From: CAYWLQ01 sp964458775
GTDB taxonomy: Bacteria > Myxococcota_A > Polyangia > JAAYKL01
Reading direction: 5' to 3'
Assembly: GCA_964458775.1 (NCBI GenBank)
Contig: CAYWLQ010000147.1
Coordinates: forward strand, 1 to 14,574
DNA length: 14,574 bases
Shown here: piece by piece, positions 6,355-14,069 of the stretch
How positions within the stretch are numbered: position 1 is the first letter of the stretch
Layout: each line of letters starts with the position of its first letter
Program-made: the position numbers and the translations under genes
The notes under the pieces: generated by a model
Database searches by the model: none
Seen by the model: only the letters and a program-made list of their open reading frames with translations
Told to the model about the DNA's origin: nothing

Positions 6355-6360
6355 CTCCTT
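6355..6360 (-). promoter_or_regulatory. Ribosome binding site deciding the aminotransferase start
   Basis: On the minus strand AAGGAG is followed by ATAAT and then ATG (6349). This near-consensus site argues against the upstream ATG at 6403, which has no comparable site. Confidence 0.75.
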
Positions 6361-6496
6361 CAAATTTTCTTGCGAAATCTAATTCTAAGAGGTCTACAAA
6401 CAATCTCGCAGCATCGTGTTTTTCCTATTCGATTTGTATAATTATTGAAAATTATTTTTTGTACGTAATAACCCTCAATAAACAGATATATTTAAT

Positions 6497-6523
6497 ACGT
6501 CTTGAATTTGCAAATGACGTCTT
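6497..6523 (+). repeat. ACGTCTT direct repeats around a promoter
   Basis: ACGTCTT occurs at 6497-6503 and 6517-6523, 20 bp apart (about two helical turns). The copies overlap the start of the -35 box and the upstream edge of the -10 box of the candidate promoter at 6502-6530. This geometry suits a DNA-binding regulator; the function is inferred. Confidence 0.35.
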
Positions 6524-6530
6524 ATATTAT
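6502..6530 (+). promoter_or_regulatory. Candidate sigma-70 promoter for the Asp-repeat lipoprotein
   Basis: TTGAAT (6502-6507), a 17-bp spacer, then TATTAT (6525-6530). Transcription would begin near 6537, giving a ~80-nt leader before the ATG at 6617. The rest of the 6350-6616 divergent intergenic region is AT-rich, and no clear minus-strand promoter could be picked out. Confidence 0.4.
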
Positions 6531-6616
6531 ATATGTATCGGCAACCACTTATGTTTGTGTTTAAAATTTTTAGTAATTATGCATTTGGGTTTTGCCGAAC
6601 TTATAAGGAGAAACAA

Positions 6617-7766
6617 ATGGAAAATACAATCTTGTTAGGTTTTAGAACGTTACTGTTTACTTTGTTTTGTATGGCGTTTACAGCTAGCTGCAAAAATAGC
6701 AGCACAAAAGATACAGACGATTCAGATTCATATTCCGGTGATAGTGACACTGATGCAGATACCGATACCGACACTGATGCAGATACCGATACCGATACAG
6801 ATGCTGATACCGATACGGATACTGATGCTGATACCGATACAGATACTGATACTGATACCGATACGGATACTGATGCTGATACCGATACAGANNNNNNNNN
6901 NNNNNNNNNNNNNNNNNNNNNNNNNNNNNNNNNNNNNNNNNNNNNNNNNNNNNNNNNNNNNNNNNNNNNNNNNNNNNNNNNNNNNNNNNNNTACCGATGC
7001 AGATACCGATACGGATACCGATGCAGATACCGATACGGATACCGATGCAGATACCGATACGGATACCGATACAGATACCGATGCAGATACCGATACAGAT
7101 ACCGATACAGATACCGATGCAGATACCGATACGGATACCGATACGGATACCGATACGGATACCGATGCTGATACCGATGCTGACACCGATACGGATACCG
7201 ATGCTGACACCGATACGGATACCGATGCTGATACTGACACAGATTGGGGGTTTAATATTAGAATTCCGGAGATTCATACCGTGAATTGCGGAGGAAACAC
7301 AGTAGACTATCCTGATGCTGACTGGCTTTGCACATTTTCATGGGACGGTGATACAGGTATTGTCTACACACAAAACACTGTTGTTGCATGTGAGCCAATC
7401 GGAATGAGCAATATTCCTGTTTATGAAAACCGCGGAATTTGGCTTTCTTTGTCAAATAATATTCTGGTTCTTGATGAACCCGAATATGAAAGCGGCGGCA
7501 ATCACAAAAACAACAGTATGGCTTTTACATATGATAACTTGCGGTTTAGATACTACCATTCGTCATTCGGATTCGGATGGCGATCATGCCAACCTATGGA
7601 CTGCATGCAGGTAAGCGAACTTGACGGGGATATAATTGAAGACGGTTGCACTTGCGATAGAAGCCTTCCTGTTGTTTGTATCTCTATACAGGAAGACGGT
7701 TCATGGTCTGATGATATGAGCGACCAATTTGAAGTATGCTTGGGAGACTCTACCTGCGGACAGTAA
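6617..7766 (+). CDS. Lipoprotein with long Asp-Thr/Asp-Ala linker and Cys-rich C-terminal domain (spans assembly gap)
   Basis: Start chosen at 6617, where AAGGAG precedes ATG by 6 bases; an in-frame ATG at 6533 lacks a site. MENTILLGFRTLLFTLFCMA then FTASC is a lipoprotein signal, with Cys25 as the likely acylated residue. After a Ser/Asp stretch comes a long DTDADT repeat, broken by 100 N at 6892-6991. The frame after the gap differs by one only because the N run is a placeholder: if the true missing length is a multiple of three, the two halves join. After the repeat comes a ~170-residue domain beginning WGFNIRIPEIHTVNCGG, with about ten Cys (NCGG, WLCTF, VACEP, RSCQPMDCM, GCTCD, VVCIS, EVCLG, TCGQ) that suggest disulfides. 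I do not recognise this domain. The acidic linker would extend it from the membrane and may bind divalent cations; similar linkers are common in Myxococcota/Bradymonadota lipoproteins. Confidence 0.8.
6745..7244 (+). repeat. Tandem GAT-ACN / GAT-GCN coding repeat
   Basis: Hexanucleotide repeat GAT-ACN with interspersed GAT-GCN, often organised as a 24-bp higher unit (ACCGATGCAGATACCGATAC plus GGAT). It encodes Asp-Thr with Asp-Ala at regular intervals. Third-base variation (ACC, ACG, ACA, ACT; GCA, GCT) keeps the protein pattern while the DNA drifts, implying selection on the peptide. It is the probable cause of the assembly break. Confidence 0.9.
6892..6991. other. Assembly gap (100 N)
   Basis: Exactly 100 ambiguous bases, the usual placeholder for a scaffold gap of unknown length, inside the tandem repeat. 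The real repeat length is therefore unknown. Confidence 0.97.
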
Positions 7767-8143
7767 AACTGCCCAAATATTAATTCGCAAAATAGGCGAT
7801 ATTTATATGAATGATTTATATTATCAAGTATTACTCATATGACCTATATATTCATATATAAAATATAAACATAAAACATCATTAAATAATAAATAAGTAA
7901 TAATAGTTATATAGAAAAAATATAGCTATCAAACCAGAAAAAAGTTCTTGAAAATATCAAACCACAGTGATAATCGTACCACATAAACCAGATGTGCACA
8001 GGAGGATTGGTTTCGTAATGCGAAAGATAGTTGGGGTTTTGGCCATACCTCTTCTATTTAAAATTGTCGCATGAACTTTATGTTGGATTTAGAAAGGATT
8101 CATCATTTGAAATATGATGAAAAATAGCAAGAAAAGAGGAGAT
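7767..8143. other. AT-rich intergenic region with a possible mini-ORF
   Basis: A 377-bp, very AT-rich spacer. A weak inverted repeat (AAATAT ... ATATTT) lies within the first 45 bases after the lipoprotein stop. At 8018-8074 a small frame, MRKIVGVLAIPLLFKIVA, follows GGAGG (8001-8005) and looks like the start of a signal peptide; it may be a decayed gene start or a leader peptide. No other gene is evident. Confidence 0.5.
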
Positions 8144-10927
8144 ATGTTAAGAAAACAAAAAAAATATGCATTATTGTTTGTCGTTTTGTTATTGGCAAAT
8201 TTTGGTTGTGATCAAGATGGAACAACAGATACGTCAGAGATAAAGCTGCGTTCAATTCAGGACAAAATAGTAGTTGCAAACATAGCAGAAGGGTCAATTA
8301 CCGCTTTGCAGGCCGATCAGATCGGTGTTATTGAAATTGAAGCAAATTATTCCACCGGATATAGTTGGCAGGCTGATTCAGCGAAAACCTCAAATCTGGC
8401 AGTTATCGGCTCTGAATTTATTCAACCTAGAAACGGATTGTTGGGAGCCCCCGGTGTGCAAAAAGTATATGTGGCTGCTACCAATAGAGGACAAGGTGTT
8501 TTGGCATTGAACTATCAACGCCCCGGAGAGAACACACCATTAGATTCAAAACTGGCAAAGTTTAATTTGCAAGGAGCTTACAGCGGCAACATTGCCGGCA
8601 TTGTAATTCCCAAAGAAGACGTTCCGGTTAAACCTTATGTCGCTGCTGATCTAGGACTTCCTCAAGCCTTCAATTGGTGTGATGAAGGAGCATGCACTCC
8701 TGTCAAAAATCAGGGAGCATGCGGCAGTTGTTGGGCATTCGGAACAGTAGCACCGTTTGAAAGTGCCATTCTTCTCAATGACGGAGTAGTAGAAGATTTG
8801 GCTGAGCAATATTTGGTTTCCTGTAACAATGAAGGTTGGGGATGTAGCGGCGGTTGGTGGGCACACCACTATCATACAGATTCCATGGTATCCGGCGAAT
8901 TGGAAGCCGGCGCTGTTGCTGAAACAGATTTTCCATATGCAGCTGCGGATCTCGCATGTAATCCGCCTCATGACAAAATGGCACAATTGGAATCATGGTC
9001 ACAGGTTACTACCCCTTATACCCTTCCGACAGTAGATCAACTAAAACAAGCAATGTTTGACCATGGTCCGCTTTCTGTTGCGGTTTGTGTCAATGACGCA
9101 TTCCAGGCTTATTCCGGCGGTGTATTTACCGGTCCGAGTTGCAGTTCTATCAATCATGCCGTAACTCTTGTCGGTTGGGATGATGCAGACGGAGCATGGT
9201 TGGTTAAAAATTCGTGGGGACAATTTTGGGGAGAAAACGGATATATTAGAATCGCTTACGGTGTAAGCCAAATCGGCTTTAATGCTACCTATGTTACGTA
9301 TGGCGGCTCTCAACTAAGAGCCTCATTCAGCAGTGTTTCAAACGACCTCACTGTTACTTTTGAAGACAACAGTACACCTGCTCAGGGCGGTACTATCGTT
9401 GCATGGGCATGGAATTTCGGCGATGGAGATACCTCAAGCGAACAGAACCCGGTACATGTTTACGCAGCTGAAGGCACATATATTGTTACTCTGACGGTTA
9501 CTGATGATAGCAATAATACAGATGACTACTCTGCGCAGATTACAGTTCCCTTTGTTCCTCAGTATTGTGAGTCAGCCGGTATCGATTTTAGCGAAGAGTG
9601 GATAGCTCAGGTAACGGTAGATGACTTTGTTAATACTTCCGATGCACAAGGATATTCTGATTTTACCGGCACAGTAATCCCGTTGGCGGTAGGAAACCAC
9701 TCTATTAGTATTACTCCCGGATATAGCGGTGCAAATTATCAAGAATACTATAGTGTTTGGATTGATCTCAATAATGATACTGATTTTGATGATGAAGGAG
9801 AGCTTGTTTATCGCGCTGAGGGATCAGCCACAGTTTCCGGAACAATTATCGTTCCTGAATCTGCTACTGCCGGATTAACACGTATGCGAATAGTTATGTC
9901 TTATGGTGATTATTTCGGACCTTGCGGCAGTTTCTCTTGGGGCGAAGTAGAAGACTATACTGTAGAAATTCAAAAAGGTGGAAACACAAGACCGACTGCA
10001 ATATTCTCATTTGTTACAGACGGTTTGACAGCTACATTTACAGACGAAAGCACCGATCCTGATAATGATATAACAACTTGGGCATGGGATTTCGGCGACG
10101 GTTCAACTTCAACTGAGCAGAATCCGGTGCATACATATGCCGAAGCCGGAACGTATACCGTATCTTTGACTGTAGTTGATTCCCAAGCTCAGAGCGAAAC
10201 AGCTGTAGCTCTTGTTACAGTAGAGGAAGGTGCTTGTGTGGATGCCGTATACGAAGCTGAGAACATGTATCATTCTACAGGAGGGTTAATTCCTGACGGT
10301 TGGAACATATGGAGTAACGGATACGCTTCTTTTAATCATGTATTTGACGGCACTGAAACCGAGGTTGTGATTTCTGCAGCCGGACAATATGCAGGAGGCG
10401 CCTGGCCTAATATGAGAGTAACGGTTAACGGCGTTCAGGTATATCAGACAGCAGTTACAAGTACCGATTGGTCAAACTATACATTCTCTTTTGCAGCTCC
10501 GACAGGTTCTGCTGAAGTTGGAGTCTATTTTACCAATGACTACTACAACGCTCCGCAAGATCGCAATCTGCTATTAGACAAGGTTACCGTAGTTTGCGGT
10601 GCTGTTCCTCCTTCTAATGACCTGGAAGCCTATTTAACATTCAGCACTGATTGGACCACAGGATATTGTGCAGTAATCAATGTTGTAAACAATACCGCTC
10701 TTCCCACTTCTAATTGGAATGTAATGATAGACACTTTGGATGCTTCTATCTATACAGCATGGAATACCGGTTCTGTTTCCGGCAGCGGACAGCATTCAAT
10801 TAATCCGATAGGTTGGAACAATGTAATTCAGCCGGGCGCTACAGACTCTTCTGTGGGATTTTGTGCAAATCGCCCTGCCGGCAGTTCTTCGATGCCCGTT
10901 GTACTTAGTGCAACAGGAACATTTTAG
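8144..10927 (+). CDS. Secreted papain-family (C1A) protease with chagasin-like inhibitor, PKD, GEVED and carbohydrate-binding modules
   Basis: 927 residues. Start at 8144 (GAGGAG just upstream); an ATG at 8114 is in frame but poorly placed. The hydrophobic leader MLRKQKKYALLFVVLLLANF ends at GC, an imperfect lipobox. Order: (1) chagasin/I42-like domain, about 40-135, with NYSTGYSW (68), GAPG (101) and RPGE (126); (2) peptidase C1A, about 170-385, with NQGACGSCWAF (oxyanion Gln190, Cys196), INHAVTLVGW (His338) and VKNSWG (Asn356), a complete triad; (3) PKD, about 391-470 (WNFGDGDTSSEQNPVHVY); (4) GEVED domain, about 474-609 (GEVEDYTV at 600); (5) PKD, about 612-695; (6) a CBM60/CBM36-like Ca-dependent sheet, about 700-818 (YEAENMYHSTGG, NLLLDKVTVVCG); (7) a CBM2-like module, about 826-927 (WTTGYCAVINVVNN, GWNNVIQPGATDSSVGFCAN). 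The C1A, PKD and GEVED calls are strong and the CBM families less so. It is predicted to act outside the cell on protein within polysaccharide-rich material. No I29 propeptide is seen. Confidence 0.88.
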   Translation: MLRKQKKYALLFVVLLLANFGCDQDGTTDTSEIKLRSIQDKIVVANIAEGSITALQADQIGVIEIEANYSTGYSWQADSAKTSNLAVIGSEFIQPRNGLLGAPGVQKVYVAATNRGQGVLALNYQRPGENTPLDSKLAKFNLQGAYSGNIAGIVIPKEDVPVKPYVAADLGLPQAFNWCDEGACTPVKNQGACGSCWAFGTVAPFESAILLNDGVVEDLAEQYLVSCNNEGWGCSGGWWAHHYHTDSMVSGELEAGAVAETDFPYAAADLACNPPHDKMAQLESWSQVTTPYTLPTVDQLKQAMFDHGPLSVAVCVNDAFQAYSGGVFTGPSCSSINHAVTLVGWDDADGAWLVKNSWGQFWGENGYIRIAYGVSQIGFNATYVTYGGSQLRASFSSVSNDLTVTFEDNSTPAQGGTIVAWAWNFGDGDTSSEQNPVHVYAAEGTYIVTLTVTDDSNNTDDYSAQITVPFVPQYCESAGIDFSEEWIAQVTVDDFVNTSDAQGYSDFTGTVIPLAVGNHSISITPGYSGANYQEYYSVWIDLNNDTDFDDEGELVYRAEGSATVSGTIIVPESATAGLTRMRIVMSYGDYFGPCGSFSWGEVEDYTVEIQKGGNTRPTAIFSFVTDGLTATFTDESTDPDNDITTWAWDFGDGSTSTEQNPVHTYAEAGTYTVSLTVVDSQAQSETAVALVTVEEGACVDAVYEAENMYHSTGGLIPDGWNIWSNGYASFNHVFDGTETEVVISAAGQYAGGAWPNMRVTVNGVQVYQTAVTSTDWSNYTFSFAAPTGSAEVGVYFTNDYYNAPQDRNLLLDKVTVVCGAVPPSNDLEAYLTFSTDWTTGYCAVINVVNNTALPTSNWNVMIDTLDASIYTAWNTGSVSGSGQHSINPIGWNNVIQPGATDSSVGFCANRPAGSSSMPVVLSATGTF

Positions 10928-10976
10928 TTAAACCTATCTTTTCCTACTAAATTCCAATCAAAAATTTGTAAAAACC

Positions 10977-11010
10977 TATTTGGGGTTCATTAGCAAGCAT
11001 TCCCCCAATA
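10977..11010 (+). terminator. Hairpin downstream of the protease gene (possible terminator)
   Basis: TATTTGGGG (10977-10985) pairs with CCCCCAATA (11002-11010), 8 of 9 base pairs, with a 16-nt loop, 50 bp after the protease stop. No T-tract follows, so intrinsic termination is uncertain; it may only protect the mRNA 3' end. Confidence 0.3.
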
Positions 11011-11095
11011 CAAGGTCAAGGCTCTTTTTAGTATGATATCTATTAAAACAATTAGTAACAATGTGATAAACAAAAAACCGCAAAAAGGAACTGTA

Positions 11096-12394
11096 ATGAA
11101 TGTGAAGTATTGTCTTGTTATATTAATAATGTTGTCAGTTGCGGGAATTAGCGGTTGCGTTAGGCATAAGACTAAAGCGGTAGATTCTTCTCACGTTGAG
11201 GTAATCTATGTCGAAGAGTCTCATAGAAACGAGAATGATCATCATTCATTGCCTGTTTCAAAGAAAGACGAAACGACGCAAATATTTAGAAAGGGAATAA
11301 CATCTGAAAAAGACAAGACGACTGTAACAAAAGAGAAATCATCTTCAGGTTATGCAATTGACCGGTTGGCATGGTTAGCCGATCTGTTGAAACATTTGAG
11401 AACCTTGCCTCGTCCTGCTTGCATCGGTCCTCGCGGATGCTCGTTGTCAATACCGGAGGATTCTCCTTGTAGAAAGCCGGTAGAACAAAAACCCGAACCT
11501 GTTGTTGACGGCGTTATTCCGGGGGATGCTCTTGGAATTTGGATTGTCGGCTACCGTCTTATGTGTTCATCATGTTATCTGGGAGGTACCGGGTATCTTG
11601 CTATTGTTCAGGTAACAGATAATAGGGAGCCTCATATTATCGATAGCATTGAATTGAAAAAAAGTTTTGATGATGAGCTTCCGAACCCAATTATGATATC
11701 TCACGAAGACTTCGACGAAGACGGGAAACCGGAGATTTCGGTATATTATCAGAATGTATCGGAGGGTAAGAAGAAATGCACCGGTCTTCATGATGCTTCG
11801 GCATACCTTCTGGCCGCTCGTATTTCTTCAGGAAAACTGCATGTACTATTCCATGAACAAATAAGAAATAAACCCTTGGATAAGGGCCGACCTTTTTCAT
11901 CAGAGTATAGATTTGAGGATGTCAGCAACGACGGATATTCAGACCTAATTATTACAAAAACAGTGGAAGCAGATGTGTTGTGTCCGGAAAATAAATGCGA
12001 AAAAAAAGGCTTAAATGGAGATCACACTGTTCAGACAGTGTACAGATATGAAGAAGAATCCAGAGATTTTAATTCAAAACCTTTCAGAGGATATGCTTTG
12101 TCAAAAAATGGTGATGTTGACTGCGAGATTCCGCTTCCTGAAACCCCCTTTGCAGTCATTGCCGGTATTTTTCCCGGCGGTGAAATTTCCGACGAAATGG
12201 AATCCGAAGCAATCCGTTTAAGACAAGCCGGATTTAAAAGAACATGTCTATACAACGGTGATGATTATGAGGGACTAAAAAATAAATCAATTTCTCTAAT
12301 AGCATCTGCACATGCTTCACGCTCTGAGGCGGACAAAGAAGCAACAGAACTGAGAAAATCCGGCTTCAGACCGTTTGTCAAACGATTGTTTTAG
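11096..12394 (+). CDS. Lipoprotein with FG-GAP-like motifs and C-terminal SPOR-like domain
   Basis: 432 residues. Start at 11096, where AAAGGA precedes the ATG by about 7 bases; an in-frame ATG at 11033 lacks a site and would bury the signal. MNVKYCLVILIMLSVAGISG then Cys21 is a good lipobox (ISGC). Residues ~25-150 are a polar, low-complexity linker. The middle has two Asp-rich calcium-loop-like motifs of the FG-GAP/VCBS type, DFDEDGKPEISVYY (about 204-217) and DVSNDGYSDLIITK (about 275-288). Residues 352-432 (FAVIAGIFPGG...EAIRLRQAGF...ISLIASAHASRSEADKEATE) have the two-repeat beta-alpha pattern of a SPOR domain, which binds denuded peptidoglycan glycans. It is probably an outer-membrane-anchored protein that touches the cell wall. 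Seven or more Cys lie in the central part. Exact function is unknown; the SPOR call is by pattern only. Confidence 0.78.
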   Translation: MNVKYCLVILIMLSVAGISGCVRHKTKAVDSSHVEVIYVEESHRNENDHHSLPVSKKDETTQIFRKGITSEKDKTTVTKEKSSSGYAIDRLAWLADLLKHLRTLPRPACIGPRGCSLSIPEDSPCRKPVEQKPEPVVDGVIPGDALGIWIVGYRLMCSSCYLGGTGYLAIVQVTDNREPHIIDSIELKKSFDDELPNPIMISHEDFDEDGKPEISVYYQNVSEGKKKCTGLHDASAYLLAARISSGKLHVLFHEQIRNKPLDKGRPFSSEYRFEDVSNDGYSDLIITKTVEADVLCPENKCEKKGLNGDHTVQTVYRYEEESRDFNSKPFRGYALSKNGDVDCEIPLPETPFAVIAGIFPGGEISDEMESEAIRLRQAGFKRTCLYNGDDYEGLKNKSISLIASAHASRSEADKEATELRKSGFRPFVKRLF

Positions 12395-12465
12395 TGTCCA
12401 TCTTATAAGTTCTGTTCAGGACATATCGAATGCAGCTGATGGATTAGTCAGATGGGAAAATCCGT

Positions 12466-12486
12466 TGCCGGTAAGCGTTTACGGCA
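12466..12486 (-). terminator. Small hairpin between convergent genes
   Basis: TGCCG-G-TAA and TTTACGGCA form an 8-bp stem with one bulged G and a 4-nt loop. Read on the minus strand it is followed within a few bases by ATTTT, so it could terminate the 12543-13616 gene. The 12395-12542 interval holds no gene. Confidence 0.3.
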
Positions 12487-12542
12487 GGAAATAAACCATA
12501 CCTAATATCAATTCATACAAATGCTGCATTATGAGATGTACA

Positions 12543-13616
12543 CTACTCAGAGTCGGCCGGAACAATTTTTAGAATTGCGGTTTTAGTTGAGTTAATATCC
12601 AAGGAATTGAACATAGAGGCAAAACGAATTTCTGCTCTTCTGCCTCCCAGTGTTTTTTCTGCAATTTTTACAATTTCCTCAATAGGAAGAAGAGAAACAT
12701 CGCATGAATTATGCATATCTGCGTTCTCTATTTGCGTGAGGCAACAATTCGTTCCAGTCATATCGTCAACTTTATATGGTGAATCCAGGTTTACTGCTCC
12801 GAAACCTTTTACGCTCTCATTTGTTGAACATGAAAGGCCTGAATTGTCTTTCCATATTATTCCGGGAACCGATTCTATTATCGGTACTGTTTTGTGATTA
12901 AAGCTACGTTTTCTAGGCGGAGATACAATTCTTCCGGACAAATCAGGGTAAAACAATCTGTCAGTTTTTCTTCCAATTATTTCTTGGATGAAAACAGCTG
13001 TTTTGGTTTTGTTCACTTCAGTATTATGATTCGTTACAAATTCTCGTGATCTCTGAAAGAAGGACGATGCCCAAATCGCTTTTACAGCTCTCCTCAACTC
13101 AAGGATTCTAGTTACATCATCTTGGTTGGAGTTGGAAAGAATTCTGGCTCCGTAGGGTGCAGCAATGCTTCTATAAAGATCTGTTTCGATAAGTCCTGAT
13201 GACCTCACTGCTATTGGATTATGAACTTTTTCAAGTATTGTATAAAATGCACCGATAAGACTTCCTGGAAGTTGTGCATCAGCAAATATTTCTGCAATTT
13301 CCATATCCGTATACTTGCTGAAATCTCTTCCATTCAATCCGTTCATATTCATGAATGTGTCAAAATAATCTGTAGCTATTACATACATATGCGGAACATA
13401 CACGTTGGATAACGTATTACATTTAATAGCGGCGATATGCAAAGCTTGAGAAACAACCGCAAGGGATTCAACTTTGCCTCCCAGTAAACCTGTTCCTATT
13501 TTGGTAATATCACTGTCAAAACATCTAAATTCTGCTGTAAAGGATTGCTCTGAATAATTACTGCTGATCAACGGTGACTCTTTGTTGTCAATACTTGCAG
13601 ATTGGATATACGTCAT
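12543..13616 (-). CDS. Short PEP/pyruvate-binding (PPDK N-terminal-type) protein
   Basis: 357 residues. It resembles the nucleotide/PEP-binding ATP-grasp domain of PEP synthase and pyruvate phosphate dikinase (PF01326): IGTGLLGGKVESLA (40-53), YVIATDYFDTFM (78-89), IAVRSSGLIETDL (135-147), KAIWASSFFQRSREFV (179-194), AVFIQEIIG (207-215), FYPDLSG (222-228) and a closing LLPIEEIVKIAEKTLGGRRA (309-328). Relative to the family, the segment after YPDLSG is abbreviated: the usual 'VALGLGK' stretch is not seen, and no phosphohistidine swivelling domain or PEP-utilising barrel follows. It is therefore unlikely to be a complete dikinase. An ATG at 13700 is in frame but lies within the upstream 80-residue gene; the ATG at 13616, preceded by GAGGT, is preferred. 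It lies 13 bp behind that gene, so the two are an operon. Confidence 0.72.
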   Translation of the reverse strand: MTYIQSASIDNKESPLISSNYSEQSFTAEFRCFDSDITKIGTGLLGGKVESLAVVSQALHIAAIKCNTLSNVYVPHMYVIATDYFDTFMNMNGLNGRDFSKYTDMEIAEIFADAQLPGSLIGAFYTILEKVHNPIAVRSSGLIETDLYRSIAAPYGARILSNSNQDDVTRILELRRAVKAIWASSFFQRSREFVTNHNTEVNKTKTAVFIQEIIGRKTDRLFYPDLSGRIVSPPRKRSFNHKTVPIIESVPGIIWKDNSGLSCSTNESVKGFGAVNLDSPYKVDDMTGTNCCLTQIENADMHNSCDVSLLPIEEIVKIAEKTLGGRRAEIRFASMFNSLDINSTKTAILKIVPADSE

Positions 13617-13629
13617 AATTGTACTTACC

Positions 13630-13872
13630 TCACTTATAGTCAGAACAATGCCATATGCCGCCTTCAACAGTTCCGGATAGACATCGGCTGTTGTTTTCAC
13701 AATGCTTACAAAGACCTTTCAATTCTGATTTGGGAGAAAGAAATTCGGCACAAATGGACTCTAGGTTCTTATCCAAATTTGAATTTAAAAGCAGACGTGC
13801 TAATTCATGACAAAGCAATTTGTTTGTTGACTCAGAACAATGGCTGCATTTTTGAATTTTGTTTTGCTCCAA
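13630..13872 (-). CDS. Small Cys-rich (zinc-ribbon-like) protein, TTG start
   Basis: 80 residues with Cys at 9, 12, 21, 41, 55, 58, 64 and 75. The C-terminal part, GLCKHCENNSRCLSGTVEGG then IWHCSDYK, matches a recurring small-protein signature (GLCxNCxxRxxCxxPxxEGGVWxCExY) that I recall from deltaproteobacterial genomes next to PEP/pyruvate-binding proteins. Two CxxC pairs suggest metal binding. Start: TTG at 13872 preceded by GAGGA; no in-frame ATG exists, and a stop lies 27 bases upstream. It is co-transcribed with the following PPDK-N-type gene and may serve as its redox or metal partner, which is inference. Confidence 0.65.
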   Translation of the reverse strand: MEQNKIQKCSHCSESTNKLLCHELARLLLNSNLDKNLESICAEFLSPKSELKGLCKHCENNSRCLSGTVEGGIWHCSDYK

Positions 13873-13907
13873 ACCTGTTTCCTCAGAACCTACAAAGCCT
13901 TAAATTG

Positions 13908-13922
13908 CAAGGTATAACCTTG
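13908..13922. promoter_or_regulatory. Palindrome upstream of the Cys-rich/PPDK-N operon
   Basis: CAAGGT-ATA-ACCTTG is a perfect 6-bp inverted repeat with a 3-bp spacer, ending 35 bp before the TTG start. On the minus strand its centre contains TTATACC, a possible -10 element, so a bound dimer could block transcription. The role is inferred. Confidence 0.35.
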
Positions 13923-14069
13923 GGGTGATATTGATCGCAGCAACGAACGTGCCAAAACTGTCAAGAATCCATCTGGAATTCGTATTTAACTTGTATAATT
14001 GATATATTGATCGGATTTACAAGCCAAAAAAGAATTGTTTCAAATAAGATGTCTATTGATAATTTCAAT

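Noticed and set aside
6892..6993. Frameshift in the lipoprotein gene
   Set aside because: The phase difference follows from an arbitrary 100-N placeholder, not from sequence.
6745..7244. CRISPR-like or satellite array
   Set aside because: The repeat is a continuous in-frame coding repeat without spacers.
6684..7277. Long minus-strand and alternate-frame ORFs across the Asp repeat (Ile-Gly, Ser-Val and Ile-Pro repeats)
   Set aside because: They are shadows of the tandem hexanucleotide; only the Asp-Thr frame joins to a signal peptide and a folded C-terminal domain.
12543..13700. Upstream ATG (13700) as start of the PPDK-N-type gene
   Set aside because: It would overlap most of the 3' end of the Cys-rich gene, and the extra 28 residues do not look like the family; ATG 13616 is better placed.
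13602..13928. Plus-strand 108-residue ORF opposite the Cys-rich gene
   Set aside because: Antisense to a gene with a conserved Cys signature; no supporting motif.
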